This document shows, in pieces, positions 24,101-35,300 of a stretch of DNA of 64,000 nt. Below the pieces are notes generated by a model. That model did not search any database. It was not told the origin of the DNA and saw only the letters and a list, made by a program, of their open reading frames with translations. Source of the DNA: Eudorina sp. 2006-703-Eu-15 (taxonomy: Eukaryota > Chlorophyta > Chlorophyceae > Chlamydomonadales > Volvocaceae); NCBI GenBank assembly GCA_003117195.1, contig BDSI01000053.1, positions 392,457-456,456 on the forward strand, written 5' to 3'. A program made the translations under genes and the position numbers. Numbering within the stretch: position 1 is the first letter of the stretch; each line of letters starts with the position of its first letter.

Positions 24101-27100
24101 CCAGTTCCCAACACCCCCTCTTCCCCCCCCCACACACACACCCTCAGTTATCTTATACACACTCCCTTACCCCCTTTCCCCCGTTTTAAGCCCCCAACCC
24201 CAACCCCAACCCCAACCGCAACCCCAACCCCAACCCCCGCCCCCCCTCCCACGTACACACGCCCACACCCGGACACCTGGTGAGCGCCGTGAGGTCGCAC
24301 AGCTCCTCCGGCAGCGCCCCCAGCTGCACATTCCGGGACAGGTCCAGGGACCGGAGCTGCCGCAGCTTGCCCAGGGCCGCGGGCACTGCAGGAAAGGGGA
24401 GGAGGAGGAGGAGGAGGCCGGGCGGGGAGGGATGGGGAGGGTAAAGGGAATCGGTAGACATATTTATACAGTGTCATACTGCGGAACTGCCAGAGCAAAA
24501 GTCCGGCGAAAAATCAACTGTGCCAGGATCTCTCCAGCGGCCCCCAGGCGATGGATGGGGGAGGGGTAGGGACGGAGGGCGCAGGGAGGCGGGGTGGGAT
24601 CACGAGTGGACGGGCGGCGGGCCGGGAGGAGATGATGGGTTGATTATTATTAAGAATGCTACAGCGGACCCCGCGGGTCATCGGTGGGCCCGCGGGTCAT
24701 CGGTTGATTGACGCCCGGGAGGGGTTGCGCGGGACTGCTGGGGGGGAGGGGGGAGGAATTGAAAAATGAAAGAAACCCGAACGAAGGGAGCATCCGGCCC
24801 CCCGTGCTGCATCGCCTGGACTCCCCCACGACCTGATATGTGACACACCCATAAATGGCTCTACCCTCCCCCTCCCGCCCTTCCCTCCGCGCTGCGCCCG
24901 CCCCAACCTGTTCCCACCCCCACCCCACCCGCCTGATCCCACACCCCACTCCCCCCCGTCTCACCGTACGACAGCATGTTTGCCGACATGTCGAGGCGGG
25001 TGAGCGCCGGCATCAGCTCCAGGGGGGGCATGGAGGTCAGGCGGTTGCCCTGCAGCTGCAGATCCGAAACCAGCGCGCCCTCCGCCCTGAGGGGTGGGGC
25101 GGGGTGGCGCGGGGTTACGTTAGGAAAAGCGAAGAAACCGGGGCGGGGCGGGGTTATCGGGTTAACATCCACGGGTGTTTTGCCCGCAGGTGGGTACCAT
25201 TGCGGAGACAACGCGCGGATCGCTCCGCACGCACAGCATGGCGCTTGTCGGTGGGGCCCGCTGGGGCTTGGCCTGTTGTACACCGACCGTTGATCCCTTT
25301 TCGAAGGTCCGCGGTGACGCTCATTCACTCATTCACTCATGCACTCATTCACTCATGCACTCATGCCCTCATGCACAGGGCTGTGAGTCCGGGCGTGTGG
25401 CTGGGGCACCCGACCCGCACCAGCGGGTGTTGGTCTTCGTACAGCAGCGAGCGCACCCAAGAGCGCGCCGAAATCCACAGCGTTCTATACCCTCACCACA
25501 GCATTTTTACCTAACTGTATGGGTCGGGCACTGGGTACAGAATCATCCTCTACCTCGCCGTCACCCGTTAACATCAATGAACAGTTGTCGGTGATTCAGG
25601 TTCCGGGTTCCGGCGGGTGTCGCCTACTTCCGTCGCCTATTCCGCTGGACTTCGCTTCTCGCGGCTCAGTTATCTTTCACACACACACCCAATCCTATCG
25701 GTGGTGGACGGCCGGATCCGCTGCGTGCAGCCAGTAGACGTAGACTCTTGATGGATAGATAGCAGCGCGAGACGCTAGGGGGTAGGGATTGGGACAAGGG
25801 AAGCCCACTTCCGGGCACGATGGGGATCGTGGGTGCCCGAGGAGGGTAGGGCCCGACCAGTGGGAGTTGGCAGCGGGACTTGTAGGCGAGGGCCGCTCGC
25901 GACGGGAAGGGGTGTACGACAGGGAAGCTTACGTGGTGATGTGCTGCCTTGTGCAAACCATAGCCCCATCATGGAGCGCCCGACTGCATACCCGGACCCA
26001 GCAAGGCCTGACGTGTGCGACGTCGCTCTGACTCAGCTGGGCGGGCAGGCCTGCCGGATGGTGCAACCTTAGCTAGTACGATTACGTTGGGACGCGAGAC
26101 CAGGCTAGTTTTACCGCACCGGGCAGGGGCGCGCCTCCGAATTGCTGAGGAACGCGCCCTTCGTGCTGCAAGTACTTGAGGAGGTTGAACAGCGGACTGC
26201 GAGGCGCAGACCGCCCGGGATGGGCTTCCGCCCAATCCCTTGAGGGGGCACAGCTGTCACCGATCCTCAGGGATCGGGCGCGCGCCCTTGGTTGAGAGCG
26301 AGGGGACAGAGGCCCCTAACGCCCCTGTCCCCCGTATCCGGGGGAGAGTGCTTCGGCGGTCTCCCGTATGGGGCGGGTTAGCGCCCCCGGCCAGCGTCGG
26401 CCCGGCAGATATGTAACGATTCACACACACACACACACACACCGCCCTCACCTTCACTGGACTGCCGGCACCCCCCTCCACCTCCTCTTCTGCACGTACG
26501 CCTCCTTCGCCCGCGAGCTTACCCACGCCGACTACGCCGATCTCGTCAAGCCGGATCGCCCCTGCGCCTGCCACCGCTTCCCCATGCTGTGCCCGGACGG
26601 TATACCGCATGTTATGTCCACTTGCCCCGTCCCTATCCTGCCGCCCGCCCTCGTCCCCTTCTGGAACAAAGGCGCCCGCTACCGTGCCCACCAATCACCC
26701 CCTCCTCTGGCGACCGTTCTCGCGGAGCTCCGCGCCCACGCCTCTACCTACGTCAGTCATCTCGCCCGGAGCACTGGCACATCCGCCGACACGTATGCTG
26801 GGTGGACCCACAAACTGGTCGACGCCGTCGAACACGCCGTCGCCGGCCATGCCCACTCCCACCGCTTCCACTGGCCCGTCCTTTCCCGTGAAGATCTCGC
26901 CGCGTTCCGTGCCGCCACGAAGGACTTTATTGTCACCGTCACCGACAAAAGCTCCGCTACCTTCCAGCTCGTCTGCAAGAAGTATTACGCTGAAGTCTGC
27001 ATGCGCGACCTACATCTCCATGACGTCTTCGCCATCCCGCCCCGCCTCCCACTCCGTCCCCTGCCACCCCGCCACCCCCGCCTCCACCCCCCGTCCCCGC

Positions 27101-29609
27101 CGACACTGATCCGCCGCCCCCTCCCCCACCGCCCCCTCCCCCAACCCCCTCCACGTCCCCCGCCGCCCACAACCCCACCACCTCCGCCAGCACCGCCCAG
27201 CTCGTCCCGCAGCCACCTCCCCCTCCACACCTGTATCCACCCCCACCACCCGCCCCCGCCCCAGCCATCCCTCCAGCTCCACCATCCCCCGCCGTCCCCG
27301 CCCCGCCGCCCACAACCCCGCCGTCCCCGCCCCCGCCGTCCCCGCTCCAGCCCCCGCCCCCCTCCCCGCCGCCCCCGCCCCCGCCCCCGCCGCCTCCGCA
27401 TTCTATGAGACGACTACCCCCAACGCCATGCAAGCCCACTACGCTGAGCAAAACGCCCGACTCGCCCCCTGGAACCTGGCCTTCGATACCCACCTTCCCC
27501 CCGCCTACTACGCTGGTACCCTCAAGATGCACAAAAATCCCCCGTCCATGCGGTACCTGGCGTGCTCTCATGCCTGCCCGTCTACCCGCCTCAGCGACCT
27601 CGTTACTGCCATTCTACGCGCCGTCACGCCGCAATTCGAGGCTTATTGGCGTACCCAGCTGCCTGGCACCGAACCCTGGCTGTGTTTCTCCTCCAAAGCC
27701 GTCATGCACCTCATCGCCGCCTACAACGCCCGCGGTTACTCCCACGCCCGCGCCACTCCAGCGCAAGCCTACGACTTCGAACGGCTCTACACCAATCTTC
27801 CCCATGCCCTCCTGCGCAATGCGCTTCGGAACCTTGTCGCTGCCGCCCTCGCCACCACCCCCTTTATTCGAGTCGCTACCACGGACCCGCCGCAGCACCG
27901 ACCCCATGCCAAGCCCACCCACTCCGTGTCCTTCCACGCCAACCGTCCGGCGGGACCGCAAGTCCGAACCCACAACCGTACTACCACCCGTATCTTCCAT
28001 TTGGACGACTTTGACGTTCTTTTGGACTCCCTCCTCACCTCTACCTTCATCGCCTTTGGCCCAGCGCTGGTCCGCCAAGTTATTGGTATCCCCATGGGCA
28101 TCTCCGCCTCCCCGTTCATCGCAAACCTGTTCCTCGCCTGGTACGAGTTTCGTTTCCTACGCCAACGCTTCCTGCCGACTGTCGACGCCACTGACAAACG
28201 CATCCTCAGCCGCTTTCGGTACTCCCAACGCTACCTCGACGACCTCCTTTCCCTCAATAACCCATACCTCCGAGACCTTCTCTCCGTCAACGACACCCTA
28301 CGTAACCTCCACGGCATCTACCCCGCTGAGCTCGGCGTCTCCCCCAGAAGCACAACCATCTGCCCGCAGGCCACATGCCTTTCCTCGACGTTCTCCTCGT
28401 GCCCGACCCCATCGGCGACAACAGCCGGTATCAGACGCACTTGTACGACAAACGTGAACAACCGGCCTTCCAACGCGTCCGCCTCTCCCGCTTTGTGGCT
28501 CGAGATTCAAACGTCAACGAAGCCAGCAAACGCAACATCTTCACCGGCCAGTTCCATCGCCTTTTGCGCGTCATCACCTCCGTCGACAACTTCTGCATCG
28601 AGATTGCCCACCTCATCCGCGCCCTCGAAGCCCAAGGATATGCCCGGCAGCAAATGCTGGCGCGCCTCCATTCCCTGCTCAATGCCGCTCCCCACGCATT
28701 CTACTTCGCCCGGCGGACTACCCATCCTGACATCGTCGCAGTCGTGCGCCGCCACCTTGCCGGCCCCGCCCCCTCCACCGCTCACCACTGATATCCACTG
28801 AGCGACCCACATCCCACGTGTCACCACTACGTCACAACCTCCACGCGTTCCGCGGGGTATCACATGATGCCGGGCAGTCACCTCGGCCATTTCCCACGGC
28901 CATATCTACATTCGCCCACCCACCGGCTGAACCCCGCAACGCACTCCATCGCCTCCCCCACCTCTCCCACTCTGCCGGCCTTCCCAACCCCACCCACAAC
29001 GCTTGGACCGGTGCCCCGCATGCATACGGGCATCCCGTCCGTGACCGGGATCGGTGGGGAGCCAACCTTTCCTCTGGCCCGCTACCCGGGTCACACCCGC
29101 ATTGTCCGCACATATGTCATTACCCCACCGGCCGCTGGTACACTGGCGTCCCTTCCGTACACTACCGTACGGCATCCATGCCGCGTTCGTACGCGTCCCT
29201 GCCTACAAATCCCTCCTTCCCCGCTTCTCATCCGTAGCCGCGCCACCACCATAGTAACCTGTTTGCTTTCATCCTGTTTGCTTTCACCTTGTTTAGTTAC
29301 TGTATTCTTTCTTGCTCCCTTCCACTTTGCCTCACAACTTGCTTCCTTCCGCGTTCCCGCATGATGGACGACCGATGCTGCTTCCGTGGGGGCCATCACC
29401 ATACATTCGTCATACATTTCACAGGTCGGTAAATAATCCGTTTGCGTGCGTCGTGCGTCTCCGTATTTAGTATTTGCGGTATGATTTGCCTTGCGGTGGT
29501 GGCGCGGCTGCCTTGTCCGCGCGCCTGCATATGGTAAGTTTTTTCCTCGCAGGTTTTATGGTAAGTATATTGATACCTGGGATCGGGCGGGCGGGCGGGT
29601 TGCACTTCT

Positions 29610-29659
<50 letters not shown>

Positions 29660-30472
29660 ACACACACACAGACACACACACACACACACACACACACACC
29701 AGTTGGGTACCAAGCCGCCAAGGCGCAGACAGGTGGACGGCATCCGCCGCCGCGACACCCGTCCAACACCCCCCCTCCCCGCCGCTCGTCCCGTACGACA
29801 CCCCCGGGCCGCACGGAAACCCTAGAAACCCTAGAAACCCTAGAAACCCTAGAAACCCCAGAAACCCTACACCCTAGACCCGCACCGCACCGCACCGCAC
29901 CTGAAGAACCTGTGGAGCGACGGCGGGAGCCGAGTGATCCCCCGCATGGCCACATCACACACCCCGGAGGCCTGGCAGGCCACGATGATACCCGCCGCCG
30001 CCACCTCGCACGACGCGTCCTGCTCCGTCGGCGGGTCCTCCTGCGCGCCGCCGCCGCCGCCGCCGCATTCGCCGCATTCGCCCGCGACAACGCCGCCGTC
30101 GGCCCCCGACCCCACTGGCCCCACGCCGTTGAGGATGGATCTCAGGCGGCTCCGCTCCGCTGCCGTACGGGAGATCGCGTCTCTGCCCTGATCCGCATCG
30201 GATCCGAAACCATCGTCATCATCGCCGTACTCGTCGGTGGCGGCGGCGACGGCGGCGGCGGCGGCGGGGTCCTGGCGGCCCTGCCCCGGCATCGGCCCGA
30301 TGCTGCGGCTGCGTACGGCAGTGGGAGGGGAGCTGTGCGTGTACGGCGTGACGGCCCCGGACACCCCTGCTCGGGGCGTGCTACCGCCGCCGCCGCCGCC
30401 GCCGATGCTCGTCTTCCCGTAGCTGCCGTAACTACTGCCACGCGGAGCGGGCTGCGATCGCCAGGACGCCAA
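18192..30472 (-). CDS. Leucine-rich-repeat protein with C-terminal coiled coils
   Basis: Exons on the minus strand: 30472(or further)-29901, 25086-24965, 24385-24277, 23749-23674, 23186-23009, 22923-22715, 22193-21968, 21844-21780, 20905-20561, 20213-20052, 18895-18702 and 18441-18192 (stop TGA). Every junction is GT-AG and in phase, giving at least 835 aa. The N-terminal exon encodes a disordered Gly/Ser/Ala-rich stretch ending in GITRLPPSLHRFF, the first LRR. Exons 2-6 encode about eight LRRs of the LxxLPxxLxxLxxLxxLxLSxN type. The cap (GCNPLVHPPPGVARKG...REYLL) resembles LRRC40/PIRL-like proteins. Exons 8-12 encode long charged heptad-like helices (for example ELQQAVKERDELRKKLE) and a Gly-rich tail. 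It is probably a cytoplasmic or axonemal scaffold; no enzyme motif is present. The start is uncertain: no ATG opens the first exon near 30472, the frame stays open upstream to about 30590 where a CAG acceptor lies, so a 5' exon is probably missing. Confidence 0.86.
18521..18570 (+). repeat. Intronic repeat pair with ACATATTTATAC core, copy 1
   Basis: The pattern ATTGGTATACATATTTATAC, then CTGC and CTGCCAGAGC, recurs at about 24449-24515 as AATCGGTAGACATATTTATAC-like sequence followed by the same CTGCCAGAGC. Both copies lie in introns of the LRR gene on the same strand and both follow a GGGATGG-rich tract. Probably a shared short element. Confidence 0.6.
19515..20045. repeat. GC-rich minisatellite in LRR-gene intron
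   Basis: About fourteen degenerate copies of a unit of about 37 bases containing GGCAGGCGGGCCTCGCCGCG and ending CCCTATTGGGG. Units vary in length by small deletions. The array fills the intron between the exons at 20213-20052 and 18895-18702 and abuts the donor side. It generates several long false ORFs on both strands. Confidence 0.95.
22570..22626 (-). repeat. Dispersed repeat with GAACGAACCCGGGCACACCC core, copy 2
   Basis: This is the inverted counterpart of 5361-5411, matching over about 50 bases with a handful of differences. It lies in the LRR-gene intron between exons 22923-22715 and 22193-21968. Confidence 0.7.
24640..24690 (-). repeat. LINE-family 3' tail fragment
   Basis: On the minus strand this reads GATGACCCGCGGGGTCCGCT, then GTAGCATT, then an AATAATAAT tract. 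The same sequence ends the plus-strand LINE at about 50550-50592. A second partial copy of GATGACCCGCGGG directly precedes it. It sits in an LRR-gene intron. Confidence 0.7.
25265..25375 (+). repeat. LINE-family 3' tail fragment with (CATT)n-like tract
   Basis: GATCCCTTTTCGAAGGTCCG, then CGGTGACGCTCATTC, is followed by repeated CACTCATTCACTCATG. It resembles 63930-63975 and so looks like the 3' end of an inserted retroelement. It lies in the large first recognised intron of the LRR gene. Confidence 0.55.
26400..28801 (+). mobile_element. Degenerate reverse-transcriptase retroelement inside LRR intron
   Basis: The coding trace runs in frame 1 (26400-27100), then frame 2 (about 27400-28350), then frame 1 (28375-28791), so at least two frameshifts break it. 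The N-terminal part has a CACHRFP motif, TKDFIVTVTDKSSATF and LVCKKYYAEVCMRDL. After a Pro-rich linker come YYAGTLKMHKNP, MRYLACS, YDFERLYTNLP (RT motif A with its Asp), GIPMGISASPFIANLFL (motif B) and RYLDDLL (catalytic Asp pair). HMPFLDVLL follows. The lysine-rich TDK motif before the palm recalls the DKG motif of Penelope-like elements, so that class is my first choice. I see no GIY-YIG or AP endonuclease, and the ends are not defined. It is antisense to the LRR gene and entirely within its 25087-29900 intron. Confidence 0.83.
29614..29700. repeat. (CA)n microsatellite
   Basis: About forty CA dinucleotides with two CAGACA interruptions, in the large LRR-gene intron. Confidence 0.98.
29817..29900. 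repeat. Telomere-like (AAACCCTAG)n plus (GCACC)n at an exon border
   Basis: Five to six copies of the 9-mer AAACCCTAG (29817-29880) are followed by four copies of the pentamer GCACC. On the minus strand the pentamer array forms the splice donor of the LRR exon that ends at 29901, so the donor GTGCGG is repeated several times in a row. Confidence 0.9.
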
Positions 30473-30599
30473 CGGCGGGGCGCCAACCCCGCCTCCACCG
30501 CGTCCGCCATCTCCGCCTCCGCCTCCGCCGCCTCCGCCGCTTCTTCCCCCTCGGCCTAGACTGGACGCGGTGCGATAGCCGCGGGGTGTCCTGCGGTGT

Positions 30600-32362
30600 G
30601 AAGGAGGGCCGCGGGGTGGGTGGGTTGGTTAGTTGGTTGGCTTAGTGTTCGCATGTGTGGGTGTGTGTTCTGGGATCAATCCGCACGACCCACCGAGGCC
30701 CAAAAATACTGTGTGTGCAGGAGAGAACTGAGCCGCGAGGAGCGAAGTCCAGCGTAACAGTACTGTGTGTGTTAAAATAAACTGTGTGTGTGTGGGTGTG
30801 CGTGTGTGCGGGGGGCGGGGGGTGGGGAAGGCGGGCGCTGTGCGGATGTGATTGTTGTGCAAAAGGAAACTGATGGTTGTGCGGTTGTGATGGTTGTTAT
30901 GGTGCGGAAACCCGCCCAACCCAAATCGGTTGCCGTACAGCACCGCCCGTACTGGTGGTTGTGGTGGTTGTGCACCGCGTTGTGGTGCTGCTGTGAGTAT
31001 GTCATGTCTGCATGAAGTGTGTATGTGTGTGTGTGTGTGTGTGGGACTAGAGGAGTACGGCATGACAAATTAAAAGTTGACGACGCCGGATCCAGAGGGC
31101 ATCGATCGAGGGTCACCTTCACCCGCCGTGTAAGAGGACATGGGCCCCCCTGGAGATACCCCGACCCACGGGTCACGTCAGGTGATCTCTGGCGGGGCGG
31201 GGGGGGCGCGGGGCATCTCTGGAGGTGCGGTCCTGACCCTTCTCCCGCCGCAAAGTCGCATCAGGTCAGGTCAGGTCAGGTCATGCCAGCATACGGTAGC
31301 GAGCCAGCAATGACTGTGTCAGCCGCCGGGCTCAAGAGTCGATGGTGGTTGGGGTGGTTGGGGTAGTTGGGGTGGTTGGGATGGTTGGCACAGGTGCGCC
31401 GCAGCGCCAGGTCGGGGTCGTGGAGGGGGGTTCTCCCCCGGGCCCCTCCTCCCCAAGGTGGATGGGGCAAGGGCCCAGGTCAGAGCTGCGGGAGGGCGCC
31501 GGGGCCGCCCACGTGTTTGAGGGGTTTGGAAAATATGCTTTCAATCGGTGCAGAGCGAAACGCTTTTTGGATTGGACCGGCATCTGGCGGGGCCAGGTTC
31601 TGAGCCGTGGCTCCACCCCTCCAAGTCATGGGCAGCGGCAGCAAACCCCCTCCCTCGCGTGTGTTTGCCATGTCAACGCTGTATAGATATAGTGTCAGCG
31701 CTGTAATCAAATGTCAAGGTCATACGGATATGCGTCTTTGTAGCGAGTTGTACTGGCGCGACGCCCCGCATGTTACAGTCATCCTCGGGAAGAAATTCAG
31801 AGACGCATCGTGTACAGGCTTCTTCAGCATATTATATGGCAACTTACTTGCGAGGCGAGTCTCCTCCAGACATGTGCTCTCCTTACTTGCTCGCTGTCGC
31901 TTCGGAGGACGTCGGTACTGTAGCAACATTCCAGGACGATGAACATATGTTTAATTGATCATGGGATACATTGTTTTGCAGGCATGGCTAGGGTTCAGGC
32001 AATTTACCTGACGCTCGGGGTACAATATAACGACCCCAACGGTGCAGGCGCTGCTCGCGCAAAACAGGGCAACCTTGCGCAGAACCTCTGCGCGGCGTGT
32101 GAATTGCCATCTTAAATATTTCGATTATGGCTCTGTCCTATCCCACACACCCCCGGTGAGCCAACTTTCGCTCAAACTTGGGCCTGTGACTTCATTTTGG
32201 TTGTAGCTGCCTGCCATAGTTTTCATCCACCTGAAGAATATTACCAAGGATCTTCATTTTTATCAGCCTTGATTGCGGCGACCGGTTTTGTCCTGGTTCG
32301 TTGGGACGGCCGTCCACGGAATTCCCAATTCAAGGCCAGGAGCGACCCGAACTGCACCCGCC
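30600..32362. other. Divergent intergenic region between LRR and TcdA-like genes
   Basis: Any missing 5' exon and promoter of the LRR gene, and the promoter and 5' UTR of the TcdA-like gene, should be here. I see GT microsatellites, the dispersed motif at 30727-30753, a short GTCAG pentamer run near 31261-31282 and a TTGGGGTGG run near 31348-31385. About 31650-32250 is AT-rich. No protein-coding pattern is convincing. Confidence 0.45.
30727..30753 (+). repeat. Dispersed motif CTGAGCCGCGAGGAGCGAAG
   Basis: Agrees over about 27 bases with the minus-strand copy at 25642-25670 and over 20 bases with 8623-8642. It is flanked by GTGTGT tracts, as are the other copies. Confidence 0.65.
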
Positions 32363-35300
32363 ATGACCGCGACATGGCTGCGTCAAATATGCAGCCCGGT
32401 GCCCCAATACAATCTGGACCCGTGGAGGATTCCAGTTGTGCCACAGCGGCGAGCGTCCCAGTCGGTGCCGGCCGCGCCTACCCCACTGTCGCCCTTGGAC
32501 CATGCCTTGGGGGGGCCGCATCAACACACGCCACGGCGGAATGCCGTGCTGGCATCGTACATCCACCTTAAAGCGACGCGAGTGGAGATTGTGGAGACAG
32601 CTGTCGTCAGCTTTAGCAACAGCCGCGACAGCAGCAGCAGCCGCGACAGCAGCAGCAGCCGCGACAGCGGCAGCAACGGCAGCGTCGACGCTGAGAGTCC
32701 CCTTGGGCAACACAGCAGCGGCGGCGATGCCGTCGCAGCCACTGCCGCCGCCGCCGCCGCCGCCGCCGCCGACCCGGCCCAAGCCTCGTCCAACCCCACG
32801 TACGCCACCGCCGCCGTCACCGCGTCCGGTGCCCCACCTAGTTCATCACCGGAATGCGTATCCGCATCTGTACATTCTTCCGTACCTGAGTCCGTACCTT
32901 CATCCACGGCCACACCCGCGTCCTCTCCCACATCCAACACGGCGGGCGTACCCACGGCAGCGCCACCACCGCTGCCGCCAACGCCATCACCGCCACCGCC
33001 ACAATCATCATCGTCAACGGCGACCCCATCCGCCGCAACGTCCGCAGAGAGCGACACCGCCGCAGCGCCCTCCGCCGCCTCCGCAGCGCCCTCCGCAGCG
33101 CCCTCCGCCGCCTCCGCAGCGCCCTCCGCAGCGCCCTCCGCCGCCTCCGCAGCGCCCTCCGCCGCCTCCGCCGCCTCCGCAGCGCCCTCCGCAGCGCCCT
33201 CCGCAGCGCCCTCCGCCGCCTCCGCCGCCTCCGCAGCGCCCTCCGCAGCGCCCTCCGCCGCCTCCGCAGCGCCCTCCGCAGCGCCGTCCGCCGCCTCCGC
33301 AGCGCCGTCCGCCGCCTCCGCAGCGCCCTCCGCCGCCTCCGCCGCCGCCTCCTGGGAGCCTCCGCTGTGGCTTCAGCGCACCACACTGCTCCTGGGGCGC
33401 GAGGGCGTGGGGCGGCTGCGGGACTGCCGAGTGTTGGTGGTGGGACTGGGGGGAGTGGGTTCCTACGTGGCCGAGTTCCTGGTGCGGGCTGGGGTGGGCT
33501 CCGTGGCGGTGGTGGACGGTGACGTCGTGGACGTGACCAACAAGAACAGACAGGTACGGAGGTACGGAGGCAGGGGCAACAGTGGGGTGCGGGGTAGGGC
33601 GAGGTGAGGTGAAACGGATGGTAGTGGTGGTGGTGGTGGTGGTGGTGGTGGTGCGGTGATGGTGATGGTGGTGCGGTGATGGTGGTGGTGGTGATGGTGG
33701 TGGTGGTGGTGGTGGTGGTGGTGGTGGATGGCGGTATGGATTTCACGCGATGTGAGCGCCGCTTTAGGGGACGGGTAGGGGTATGCGTTGGGGAGATGGC
33801 GATGGGAACGGGTGTGCTGCATGCGTGTGTTTATGTGTTTATATATGTGTTGCTCCTCGTCCCCCCTTACCTCAATGAAGATAGCCCCGCCCGAGCCTGC
33901 CGACCGTAATTCCCGTACCCCTCTCCGCCCCCGAACCCCGCCCTCCCGCCCCGACCCTCCCCGCAGCTTCCAGCTCTGGACTCCACCATCGGCCAGCCCA
34001 AGACCCGCGTCATGTCGGAGCGCCTGCTGGAAATCAACCCGGAACTGAATCTGGTGGTACGACAGGTACGACAGAACTGGCGCGCACGCGCGCCACCACT
34101 TTCTCCATCCTTCAACCACCCTCCAAACATCCTCCAACCACCTCCAACCACCCTCCAACTGCCCGCGCAGGAGTTTCTGGACCCAGACGGCGCCGCCGAC
34201 CGGCTTCTGGATGAGGTGGCGGAAGCGCTGCAGAGTGGAGAGGTGGCGCGAGGCCATGGCGCGGCGGCACCAGATGATGCAGCAGCAACGCCGGGAACAG
34301 CAGCAGCAGTAACAACGCCGGGAACAGCAGCAGCGGTAACAACGCCGGGAACAGCAGCAGCAGCGGCAGCAGCAGGAGCAGCGGTGGCAGGGGCAGCAGC
34401 AGCGGCGCCGCCAACGGCACCCGGGCGGCAGCGCCCTCGGTTGGATTGGGTGGTGGACTGCATCGACTCCGTGGCGCCCAAGCTGTCGCTGGTGGCTGCC
34501 GCCGTGAGACGAGGCGCCCGGGTGGTGTCGTCCATGGGGGCAGGTGGGGACGGTATGTGTGTGGGTGTGGGTGTGGTGGGGCGGGTTTGTATGTAAGGGG
34601 GGGGGTCAAATTGGAAAGGGGGGGGGCACAGGGTACGGCGGACGGGGGACGTCCTCCTTTGGGTCAACTGTCACAACCATTTGTGCTAACAGTCAGGTAG
34701 TTCATCCGTTCTGACCGTGGATTGGTGCGGCGGGCAGGTGGTGGCGCCCGGCCGCCCGCCGCACAGGCCCCTGCGGATGCGCAAGAAAGCCCTGGTAACC
34801 CAGGTGTCGTAGGCACACTTGCACGTACACTTGCACGTCGTACACTTGCACGTACATTTGCACGTGCGCCGTACGGATGGTGTTCACGTAGTGTCAGGAA
34901 GAGGCTGTCCCCCGCACAGAAGGCGCGATGCTGGTGTCGTCTCGATCACGCCTTCCTTCCCGAGGGGGGAGGGGGGCGGGGCCGTGCCGGGTGTGGGGGC
35001 AATTTCGCCGGCAAATTCGCGCACTGACGTATGGACATCGCCGTACTGTACGGCGCAGGCGGCCGGATGGACCCCCTGGCCGTGCGCATCGGCGACATCT
35101 CGGACACGTACGGCGACCCCTTCGCCGCCACCTGCCGCCGCGGCCTCCGCCGCCAGCACGGCATCCGCAGCGGCGTAACGGTGGTGTTCTCCACCGAGCC
35201 CTGCCGCCGCGCCAGCTTGGCGCTGACGTCACCGACGCATTTCAAACGTTCGTACTACGGTGGGTGCCCGCCCGCCGGGTTCCAGCCTCCAGGGCAATGT

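Noticed and set aside
29396..29801. ORFs of VCVCVC or HTHTHT
   Set aside because: Translations of the (CA)n tract.
29600..29900. CRISPR-like regular repeats
   Set aside because: This is eukaryotic nuclear DNA, the units are contiguous without spacers, and no cas-like gene is present.
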